Origin: Aphelidium insulamus
Taxonomy: Eukaryota; Aphelidiomycota; Aphelidea; Aphelidiaceae
Assembly: GCA_036784855.1 (NCBI GenBank)
Contig: JAZDSV010000006.1
Coordinates: 345,001 to 409,000 of the forward strand
DNA: 64,000 bases
Direction of reading: 5' to 3'
Position 1 is the stretch's first letter. Each line of letters starts with the position of its first letter. The translations under genes and the position numbers were made by a program. Below are positions 54,701 through 64,000 of this stretch, one piece after another. The notes under the pieces are model-generated. The model saw only the letters and a program-made list of their open reading frames with translations, searched no databases and was not told where the DNA came from.

Positions 54701-57700
54701 CAAGGCCATCCGCATCATTCAAAAGAACGCCCGCATCTATGTGTCGCTGCGTGAGTGGCCGTGGTGGCGCCTCTACACCAAGGTCAAGCCGCTGTTGAAC
54801 GTGAGCCGCACGGACGACGAGCTGCGCCGCCGCGAAGAAGAGATCAAGTCGCTGAGCGAGGTGGCGGCGGCCGACGCAGCGGAGAAACAGCGTCTGAGCA
54901 ACGTGACCCGCCAGCTGGAGGAGGAGAAGCGCCGCGTGGAAGAACTGCTGGCCAGCGAGAAGAACGCCGCCTCCGACCAGCTGGAGATTCTGCAGCGCAC
55001 CCAGAAACGCCAGCTGGACCTGGAGGATGAGCTGCGTGCGCTCACGGCCGAGTTCGACAAGCTGGAGGCGCAGCTGGAAGAGGTGAAGCAGCAGCGCGAC
55101 AAGTTGCAGCAACAGCTTGCGGCCACCGAGGAGCAGCTGGCGGAACAGCGCCTCCTCTCCGACAAGCTGGAGAAGGACAAACAGCAGCGCGACCAGCAGT
55201 TGCAGCAGCTGCAGCGTGAACTGGACGCCAGCGCCGGCAACCAGCACGAACTGGATGCCGGCAAGCGCCAGTTGGAGTCGCAGATCGCCTCGCTGCAAGA
55301 CCGCCTGGCCCAGAGCGCCGACCAGCAGTCGGACCTGCAGAAACAGCGCCAGAAGCTGCAGGCACAGGTGGCCGAGCTGGAGGAGTCCAAGCAGCGCGAC
55401 GACAAGGACCGCGCGGACCTGGCGCGCAAGAAGGCCGCCGTGGACGCCGAGCTGTTGAAGGCGCGCGATGCCGCCGCCGAGAGCGCCCGCGCCCGCCAAG
55501 AGCTGGACGGCCAGCTGAAACGCAAGACGGACGAGGTGGCACAGCTCACCAGCCGCCTCAACACCGAAGCCGCCGAGCGCCAAACTGTAGATGCACAGCG
55601 CCGTGACCTGGCTGTGCGGGTGGAGACGGCCGAGCGCGACTTGCAGGAGCTGCAGGGCGAGCGCGACAAGCTGGTCAAGCAGCGCAAGAAGCTGGAGGAG
55701 GAGCTGACGGAGATGCAGGCCGTGGTGGAGGAGAAGGGCAGCGTAGAGAGCCAGCAGCAAGAGTTCAAGCGGCTGCGCGAACAGGAGCTGGCCGATGTGC
55801 GCCGCCAGCTGGAGGCTGTCCAGGCCGAGCTGGACGAGACGCGTCGCCGCAACTCGGCCGCCATCGAGCAGCTGCGCTCCCAGTGCGAACAGCTGAAGCA
55901 GGAGCGTGCGGCCGTGGAGCGCGCCCGCAGCACCGCCGAGCAAGAGCTCCGAACACTGCGCGCCGACGCCGAGACACTGTCCGAGACGCGCGTCAAGCTG
56001 GAGAAGGCCAAGCGCCAGGCGGACGGCGAGCTGGTGCAGGCCAAATCCCGCCTGGCCGAGGAGGACAAGACGATGGCGGACCTGCGCGGCCAGAAGGAGA
56101 CGCTGGACCGCCAGGTGGCCACACTGACCGCGCGGCTGGACGAGGCAAGCACCGCGCTGGAACGTGTGGACCGCGAGAAGGCGGCCGCCGAGCGCCAGGT
56201 GCACACACTTACCGAAGAGGTGGCGGCCGTGGAGCGCAAGCACGGCGCGCTCGATGCGGCACGCAAGAAGCTGCACGCGGAGCTGGGCGAGGTGCAGGCG
56301 CGCCTGGAGGAGGAGGAGACACAGAAGCTGGAGTTGCACCGCGCCCTGGTGGCCAAGACCGCCGAGCTGGACGCCGTGCGCGCCACCTCTGTCCAGGGCG
56401 CCACCGAGCGCATTGCCGAACTGGAGCGTCACCGCGCCAAGGCCGACAAGGAGCTGGCCGAGGTGCGACAGCGTGCCGACGACCTGGACCGCCAGGTGGC
56501 CATGGCCGACAAGACACGCGCCCGTCTCACGGCCGAGGTGGAAGATCTGCGCGTGCAGGCCGACCGGGAACACCAGCTGGTGCGCGCCGCCGACAAACAG
56601 GCCAAGCAGACGGAGCAGGAGCTGAAGCAGACCCAGGCGCAGTTGGAGGCCGAGCGCCGACAGCGCGACCTGCAGGACAGTGCCCAGCGCCGCCTTCAGT
56701 CCACCGTCGACACGCTGAACAAGGAGCTGGAGGAGCGGCAGCAGGCACTGCTGGCCACCCAGCGTGCCAAGGACGCGCTGGACGCCGAGCTGAAGGCGCT
56801 GGTGGACGAAATCGGCGACGGCGGCCGCAATGTCTACGAGCTGGAGAAGGCCAAGCGCCGCCTGCAGTCCCGTGTCGAGGAGCTGGAGGCCCAGTGCGAG
56901 GAGGAGGAGGCGGCCCGAGTGGCCACCGAGGACGCCAAGCGCCGCACCGAGGAGCAGCTGAGCGAGTACCGGCAGCGCATGGACGCCGAGCTGCTGGGCA
57001 AGGACGCGCAGATGGAGGAGACACGGCGCACCCTGCTCAAGGAGGTCAACGCGCTCGGCTCGCAGCTTGACGAAGAGCAGGCGGCCAAGCAGGAACTCCT
57101 GAAGGCCAAACGCCGCCTCGAACAGGAGCTGGAGGAAGTGTTGTCCAGCACGGACCGCGCCCAGAAGAGCAAAACGGACCTGGAGAAGGCGCGCAAGAAG
57201 GCCGAGCAGCTGCAGCGCGAACTCCAGGCCAAGCTCGACGAGGAGCGCAAGGCCCGGCAGAACTACGAGGACCTGGCGCTGCGCCACGAACGCAAATCAA
57301 ACACCCTGCAGACCGAGGTGGAGCGCCTGGAGGCACAGCTGGAGACAGTAGAGCGTTCGCGACGCCAAGCCGAGAAACGCGTTGAGGAGGTGCAGCAGCA
57401 GCAGTCGGGTGAAGGCGGCGTGGCCGGGGAAGGCGGTGCCGAGAACACTGGCAAGCCGGCACTGTTGGAGGCCAAGCGGCGTCTGGAGCAAGAAGTGCAA
57501 GAGCTGCAAGAACAGTTGGACGCCGAGTCTGCGGCGCGCCAGCAGCTGGAGTTGCAGCGCCGCGAAGGCACCACCGAACTCGAATACCTCAAGACCCGCG
57601 TCCAGGACGACATGGAGGGCAAGCTGGAGCGGGCCGAAGAGTCTCGCCGTGCGCTGCTGGCTGCACAGCGCATCGCCCAGTCGGAGCTGGACGAGCGCCG

Positions 57701-59411
57701 CCTCGAACTGCAGAACCTGGACAAGCAGAAGCGCCAACTGCAGGCCGAGATCGACGACCTGAAGCAGCGACTGGAAGCCGAGACCGTGAGCCGTGCCGAG
57801 GAAGCATCGGCCCGCCGCCGCCTTGCCGCCGAGGTCAAGGAGCTGCAGTTGAAGCTGGACGGCAGTCTGGCCAACCTGGCCGACGCCCAAGAGACTGCCA
57901 AGCTGTATCGGCAAAAGTACGACGAGTCGCTGAGCAAGCTGGAGGCCGTCGAACTGGCCAAGATCCGCGCGGACAAGGCCGAGTCCTCGCTCAAGATCCA
58001 ACTGAAGGAGACGGAAGACTCGCTGAACGAGTCGCTGAAAGAGCGCCTGGACGCCGAGCAGCGTGCCAAAGCCCTCGAGATGCAGCTGACAGACATTCAC
58101 GAGCGCACGGAGGAGGAGACCGCGGAACTACAGGACCTGCGCGCCATCAAAGAGCGCCTGCAAAGCGAGCTGGCCGACGAGCGCGACCGCTACCGCCAAG
58201 AGTTTGACAGTCGCGAGGCCGAAGTGGAAGCGCTGCGCCGCAAGATCCAGCGCGAACTCAAGGAGTTGTCCGCCGAGTTGGAGCACGAGAAGGCCGCCAA
58301 CGCGACCCTGCGCGACGCCAACCACAAATTCCAGGGCGACATTGACGAGCTGACTGTGCGCGTGGAGGAAGAGTCCCGCGCCAACATGAGCTGGCGCAAG
58401 GACAAGGCGCGTCTGGAGAGCCGTATCGCCGATCTGACCCGGGCGTACGAAGACTCGGCGGCCACGCACGACCAGCTGCAGCAACAAGTGACCACCCTGA
58501 TGTCGCAGACCCGGGATCTGCGCCTGCAGCTGGACGACGCCGAGACGGGTCGCGCCACCCTCGAAAAGGCCAAACGCAATCTGGAACTGCGCGTCGAGGA
58601 GATTACGGAACAGTTGGCGGACGCGGTGCAGAGCCGCAATGCGCTGGAGAAGTCCACTGGCGGTCTGGAGGCGCAGGTGAAGGAGTTGCGCGCTGCAATG
58701 GAGGAGCAGCAGGACATTGCATCCATCGCAACCGACAAGGCCCACAAGGCGGACGCCACCATCCAGGAGAGCGCGGCCGAGTTGGCGCGCGAGTATGACC
58801 GTAACAGCGAGCTGGAAAAGATCAAGGTGTGTATGATGCTACTCTCTGGGTGTCTACCTGTTCATCTTCATTGTTTAAACACACGTTAACATGTCTGCAG
58901 TCATCGCTGGAGAAACAGGTGAAGGAGTTGAACTTGCGCATTGTTGACCTGGAAGCGGTGGTGTCGGTGGACTCATCCAAGGGTTCACGCCGCTTGGAGG
59001 GCAAGGTGGCCGAGATGACTAGCCAGCTGGACCGTGTGTCGCGCGAGAAGGAAGAGCTGACATTTGCCGCGCGCAAGAGCGAACGCACCATACGTGACCT
59101 GCAGCAGCAACTCAGCGACAAGGAGCGTGTGCGCCTGCGCCAGGATGACGACATTGACAAGCTGGGCGAGAAGCTGAAGCTCATGAAGAAACATGTCGAG
59201 GATCTGGCAAGTGCTTTCATAACAGTTATATCATGACAATTAATACCGGTTGTAGGAGGCCAATGAGGGCGCACTGCAAATGTCTCGTCGTCGTGCTGAG
59301 CGCGAGGCCGACGAGTACAAGGACAAGTCGTACCGCCTGGAGAAGGAAGTGGACAAGCTGAAGCTGCGCGTGGACCGTATGGCTCAGGCAGGCGCCTTGC
59401 AAGCCGAATAG
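51791..59411 (+). CDS. MYH: Myosin II heavy chain
   Basis: Eleven exons (51791-51822, 51863-52136, 52183-52326, 52379-52750, 52796-52962, 53002-53113, 53168-53755, 53807-54523, 54585-58826, 58901-59206, 59256-59411) give 2369 residues. An N-terminal SH3-like region ('[16 protein letters not shown]') precedes the motor, with P-loop 'GESGAGKT' (about 212), switch I 'NNNSSRFGKFI', switch II 'LDIAGFEIF', relay '[10 protein letters not shown]' and '[12 protein letters not shown]'. The neck holds IQ-like helices, then '[12 protein letters not shown]', the S1/S2 junction of class II. From about 870 to the end is continuous heptad coiled coil, encoded by one 4.2-kb GC-rich exon. The rod is longer than the roughly 1100 residues usual in the class. 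Start and exon 1 follow splice phase; an alternative acceptor after 51898 would shorten exon 2. The last intron (59207-59255) is GC-AG. AATAAA lies at 59438. Confidence 0.95.
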
Positions 59412-59437
59412 TTTTCGTTTCGTGGGTGACTCGGTTA

Positions 59438-59443
59438 AATAAA
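59438..59443 (+). terminator. Polyadenylation signal of myosin II
   Basis: AATAAA 27 bp after the myosin stop, followed by A/T-rich sequence. Only 150 bp separate this stop from that of the convergent SEL1 gene. Confidence 0.6.
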
Positions 59444-59565
59444 AATTTTTTGTCTTGGCAGTCAGCTCTGTGTCACTGTCTTGATATCTCTGATATGTAC
59501 CTTCACAGCGCATTGTTAAATATCATTGTATGTCTATTGCTATGTATGCCAGAAAATGTCTCAAT

Positions 59566-61465
59566 TTACGCGGCCATCGCCTCCATCTGCGCCACCTTTT
59601 GCCGGGCCTTATCATAGTTCTTGGACGCTGCCTCCCGGTAGTACTTCAGTGCGAGTTCAGGGTCACCGCGATGTGCCGGATGTGCCACTCCCGCCTCGTA
59701 CACCGTGCCGAGGTTGTACAGGGCGTCCGCACTGCATTGTAATCAGCATTGCGGTTTGTACAACAGCCAATAATGTATGTTCATACCTGCCAAGTGCCGC
59801 TGCCAGGTGGAACCATCTGACTGCCTGATCATACTGTTTCTCCAGCAGAAAGATGAACCCCAGGTTGTTGGTGGCGGACGGGTGGTTCCCGGTCGCCGCC
59901 TTCTCATAGTACTGTTTGGCCTTGGCGTAGTCTCGCTCCACGCCGAACCCCTCCTCGTAGCAGATGCCTAGGTTGTTTTGCGCGTGGGTGTTGCCCTGCT
60001 CGGCCGCCAGCCGGAACCACTTTACCGCGGTGGCGGCGTCACGTGCACCATGCTGACACTTGCCGTGGTAGTAGAGGCTGCCCAGGTAGTTTTGCGCGCG
60101 GGCATAGTCCAGACCGGGCTCTGCGGCCGCACGGTACAGTGTCTCGGCGCGGCCCGCGTCCACGGCCATCCCGTGTCCGTTCTCGGCCAGGTAGCCCAGA
60201 TTAGTCAGGGCGTCTGCGTGTTTCTGCTCCGCGGCCCGCGCGTAGTAATCGGCGGCCAGTTTGTAGTCTCGCTGCGGCACGCCCTTGCCGCACTCATATA
60301 GGCGACCCATATTGTTCAGGGCGTCGGCGTAGTTTGCGTCGGCCGCCTTGCCGTACCACTGTATCGCGGCCTGCATGTCCACGTCACGTCCCAGCCCGTA
60401 CTCGAACATTGACCCGAGCATGTTAGCCGCCTCTGCCAGTCCCAACTTGGCCGCCATCTGCAATATTAATATAAAATGTACACATTGCAGATATATACTC
60501 AATGCATACCGAATACTTTTTGAAAGCGGCATCATAGCTGCGGTTCAGCCCGTAGCCAAAGAGCAGCTTGTCGCCTTGGATGCATAGAGACTGGGCACTG
60601 GCAGCGGCCAAGTCCTCATCATCACTGCGAGTGTTTACCGGAGAGTGCCGAGCGCGAGGCAGTGGCGGTGGCTCCACGGGAACTACTGCTGGAGTCTCTG
60701 TGACTGCCGGAGTCTGTTGAGCAGTATTAGAACCAGCGGCGCCGGCAATCGCCATAGTCAGATCCAGCATCTACACCGTCATATATTACATTTTGTATAC
60801 GTGTATACATATAACACATTTCATACCAACTGATTCCACGCCTGATGGACGTCCATGAAGCGGTGTTCAGACTTTTTGCGCTTGGTATCGGCAGAGCTAA
60901 AGGTGGCGCGCCGGTACTTTCGCGACTTCTCCGTCAAGATCAGCGCGGCACGTCGCAACTCCCACAACGAGCGTTGAACGTGTGGCGCGCGCTCATTCTG
61001 CTCAATGGCCGACAACCGAGACACAAACTGATCCTGCACACGCGGGAGATGTCTGTGTCAGTCACGTAGAATTGCTACTATCACGTCCGTACACACCTTG
61101 ACGTCCTCGACGCGGCGCAGAAACTTGCCCGAGTCTTTCAGCTGGCCGCTAAGGAACGCGACTTCCATGCACAGATCCAACAGTGCGGTCTGAGTGGATT
61201 CGGCAGTTGCCGGGCCGGTGCTGGCTGCTTCAATGGCAGACTCGGCCGCGGGTGACAGCACCGACAACGCGGCCATGGACTTTGTAGTGCCGGCAGACAT
61301 CGGTGACGCTTGCTGTTGCTGCTGCTTATCATTACGTGTGCTATTGGCTGTCTCTACGCGCAAGTCGGGTGCGGCAGCGGCGGGCATGATGTTGTAGTTC
61401 TTTGACAACCAGAGTGTGAGCAGGTGGCGTGCTTGCTCCGTAGCGTAGCGTGTTGCCATGGACAT
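59566..61465 (-). CDS. SEL1-repeat (TPR-like) protein
   Basis: Five exons (61465-61097, 61033-60827, 60770-60510, 60457-59787, 59731-59566) give 557 residues. The C-terminal 300 residues are at least seven SEL1 repeats, visible as 'ALNNMGRLYECGKGVPQRDY', 'ALTNLGYLAENGHGMAVDAG', 'AQNYLGSLYYHGKCQHGARD', 'AQNNLGICYEEGFGVERDY', 'ATNNLGFIFLLEKQYDQAV' and a final 'ALYNLGTVYEAG' in the last exon. SEL1 repeats are helical scaffolds, found for example in ERAD adaptors and chitin-synthase activators. The N-terminal 250 residues contain a helical region ('EQARHLLTLWLSKNYNI'), a Gln run, and a second helical stretch ('RSLWELRRAALILTEKSRKY') before a Pro/Glu linker. No signal peptide or membrane helix, so probably a cytosolic scaffold. 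The start is the first ATG before the conserved-looking helix; the frame is open 37 codons further upstream. Confidence 0.85.
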
Positions 61466-61866
61466 TACGTTCTCATCGCGTCCATGGCAACACTGCTGTC
61501 TCCTATTGCTTGCACACAAGCGTTCAGTGTGGCTTAATGTGGCTCGGCTTATGATATGACACTCTTTGACATTCACCCATATTCAACGAGATCAAGATCT
61601 GAATGGCTGTTGTAACAATTTGTGAATACTGCCCGCTAAACGTTGTCTTTTTAAGTTTCGATAAATCGAACCACATGTTTCCAAAAACCATATGTGGTTC
61701 TTGGATTGCATTCATGTCGCGGCTGTGTTTCCGCGTAGATATTTTCATGACTGCAATCCAAAGGTCCGTAATGACGAGCATTAAGCATTCGCGATAGTAG
61801 CTTCAAAGAGTTAGCAGATAAATAAGACCACCACCTAGTGGAGCTCTATTTATAGACATCACCAAT

Positions 61867-64000
61867 ATGACAATTTTACGACGCTGCCTTACCGCAGCAC
61901 TGGTGACGATATGCATCACCTTCACGGTGGTGCATAGCCAATACGTAAACTCTACCTTCACGTGGATATCGGGTTCCAATTTGTTGAACAGTCCGCGCCA
62001 GGGATCTCCCGTGGTAAATGTTCCATCTGGTACCGCGTATCCCGGTGCCCGCAGTGCGCACTGCTTTGCCGTGTCGTCGGCAAACAAAAACTACGTGCTT
62101 TACGTGTACGGCGGATACGGCTTTGTCTCCAGTACGTCTTTTTGACAGTGTCGCCGAATGTGAATTCATGCATGTCCATCCAGCGGGTCCGAGTCCCATT
62201 AAGGATTTCTGGACGTACAACACGGTGTTTCGACAGTGGACACTGCTGCCGGAAAATCCTTCCACTGTCCCGGCATACGGCGCGCTAGGTGTCGAGTCCG
62301 CCACAACGTTTCCCGGTGCGCTGCGTCAAGGTGGCTGCCTCGTGAGCGGACAAAGTCAAAACCTGTACATGTTTGCCGGCATATCCACGGGAACAGGCAA
62401 GTGACACCCATGTGATCCATCCACATGTGTACATTTACACGAATTTAACAATAATCTTTAGCATATTTCAATGATTTGTGGCGCTACAGTCCCGCAAGTG
62501 GAATGTGGTCATGGCTGGGTGGCGGTGCAAACACAGGCACCCCTGCGCAAGGAGTCGCCAGTCAGCAAATCTATCCCAGCAAGAGGAAGCAGTTTGGCAT
62601 GGCGGAGCACCCAACCACACACGATTTGTACATCTTTGGTGGCAGCGGCGAAAACACGTTATCTAGCACCGTCGGTACATATATATAACGTACAAATGTT
62701 AAAAACTCATAACAAATCCGCGAAGGGGATTTGAATGATCTTTGGCGCTACAATCTGGCCACCGGCTCTTGGACTTGGTTGTATGGTCGTATTGACGCAA
62801 GCGGTATTGCCAGCTCCTTTGTCACCAAAGGTGTGGAAGGCGGAGGGAATGCAATCGGCGGTGGTTCCCAACTCGGCATGACGTTTGGTGATAACGGTAT
62901 CCTGTACTTGTTTGGTGGCATCTTTGGCAACGGTGCGTGCGCAACTGTTATATGTGTGGGGGTCTGAAGTAAATTAATGACCCGGTAACAGCCTACTCAA
63001 ACGCAATGTGGTCGTTTAACACTCAGTCCGTGCTGTGGACATGGCTGAGTGGCACTCAAGGCAATGTTCCGTCGCAGAAAAACTCTACCTCGGGTATTTT
63101 CAGTGCACAAAACATGCCCAGCACCCGATACTCTGTCGGTTTATGGCGTATTTATGGCACAGGATACTTCATTTCCTTTGGCGGAATAACATCCGGTGCT
63201 GCGGATATGAATGAGGTGTGGATGTACGACACCGCGACGGGATTTTGGTCATGGATTAGCGGTGATCATTCGGCGGGCGTATACGGAACGCTGGGCACTG
63301 CGTCCTCGTCTGCATATCCACCAGGACGACGAACAAGTGGCTGTCAGACATTGGCATTCGAGTCGAGCTTTCTTATCTATGGTGGGTTCACTGCTGGCGG
63401 GTCCTATTCTGATATGTGGCGCGTGGACTATCGTATTGCATCAGGTGCTACAGCTTCAGCTACCAGCATCGCCGTAGTGTCATCAAGCATGTTATTGGTC
63501 TCAAGTGTATTGGACGTCAGCAGTATCGAGTCACAGTTGCCTATCACATCGGAGAGTGACGTGATCACGGGCACTTTGTCCTTATACGATACAACGACCA
63601 GTACATATAGCTTGATTGTTCCGACAGCGTCTCAGCAGCAATCCGTGCAACCAGACCGTGTTTCACGATCGCTACAAAATCTCATAATTCTGGCCGTGGC
63701 AACGTTTCTCATATTGCTGGCGGTCGGATGGATATTTCTGTACGCGGCACGCATTAAATATGCAAGGCGCACCGCCGAGAAACTGGCAAATGGAGACCGT
63801 CAATTCGAGCGGGATGTGACTCAAAAAATTTCTCGTACTGCCGTATCTACCCAAAGCTCCGTCGTTTCCAATCCATTACGTCAACTACAGCACGACAATC
63901 CCTACTGCATGCCAGGTGGCGAGCTCGAGCTGTCACGTGCGGCGGAATTCCGCGACAGAAAATTGATTATGCGCACAGATGCATACGAGTGGCAGCAGTC
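61867..64000 (+). CDS. Kelch-repeat single-pass membrane protein (3' end beyond window)
   Basis: Exons 61867-62131, 62184-62396, 62462-62674, 62726-62932 and 62992 to the window end, all in phase. The second intron is GC-AG (CAG|GCAAGT). Residues 1-24 form a signal peptide. Five or more kelch blades follow, each with a WxW-type strand and a Gly-Gly turn: 'FTWISG' and 'LYVYGGYG', 'DFWTYNTVFRQWTLL', 'DLWRYSPASGMWSWLGGG' and 'LYIFGGSGENT', 'DLWRYNLATGSWTWLYG' and 'LYLFGGIFGN', 'MWSFNTQSVLWTWLSG', 'EVWMYDTATGFWSWISG' and 'FLIYGGFTAGG'. A Ser/Thr stalk leads to a transmembrane helix ('LIILAVATFLILLAVGWIFL') and a cytoplasmic tail of at least 85 residues. Kelch propellers bind proteins, so an extracellular recognition or adhesion role is plausible. 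No catalytic motif (galactose-oxidase type) is seen. The stop codon is not in the window. Confidence 0.85.

Noticed and set aside
54420-57287. Antisense ORF of 955 residues opposite the myosin rod
   Set aside because: It is Leu/Gln/Arg-rich because it mirrors GC-rich coiled-coil codons. The sense frame is a certain myosin rod, and the other long ORFs here (54773-56413, 55883-57070) are the same artefact.

Overview
This is eukaryotic nuclear DNA. Genes lie on both strands, are split by many short introns (about 36-110 nt), and use TAA, TAG and TGA as stops. Dinucleotide runs of (TA)n, (CA)n and (AG)n are common in introns and spacers. A filament-type myosin II, profilin, MSH5, a large lipid-transfer protein of the MTP type, a vWA receptor with a beta-integrin-like tail, an HSF and a GCN4-type bZIP together point to a non-animal opisthokont, either a unicellular holozoan (ichthyosporean-like) or an early-diverging fungus. 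I infer that from gene content only.

Layout. 0-10 kb: ATP synthase subunit g (-), a CLASP-type TOG protein (+), an MTP-like lipid-transfer protein (-), PAXBP1/GCFC (-). 10-18 kb: a two-module AAA+ ATPase (+), PIG-H (+), a Ser-rich Rieske protein (+), LYRM2 (-) divergent from LCMT1 (+), HDDC2 (+). 18-23 kb: a large bZIP factor (+), THOC7 (+). 23-31 kb: secreted orphan proteins, one of two decayed secreted-kinase copies, the alpha subunit of mitochondrial processing peptidase (-), an isolated kinase C-lobe ORF and a perfect 27-bp hairpin. 31-42.5 kb: HSF (+), vWA receptor (+), a minisatellite, an insert-bearing profilin (+), a small orphan gene (+), neutral sphingomyelinase (-), NOP58 (-). 42.8-51.5 kb: MSH5 (+), a tail-anchored protein (-), the second kinase pseudogene (-), a small probably mitochondrial protein (+). 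51.8-64 kb: myosin II heavy chain (+), a SEL1-repeat protein (-), and a kelch-ectodomain membrane protein (+) cut by the window end.

The genes are mostly unrelated housekeeping functions in a compact arrangement with several divergent and convergent pairs, not a functional cluster. The exon models given were joined by hand, and nearly all keep phase exactly from ATG to stop.

The strongest unusual signals are: eleven of about 87 introns that must be read as GC-AG to keep frame and homology; a vWA receptor whose tail carries two NPxY motifs spaced as in beta-integrins; a six-copy 16-bp repeat in a 140-bp divergent promoter; a perfect 27-bp hairpin; and two decayed secreted-kinase loci 23.5 kb apart that still share promoter sequence with a conserved inverted repeat.
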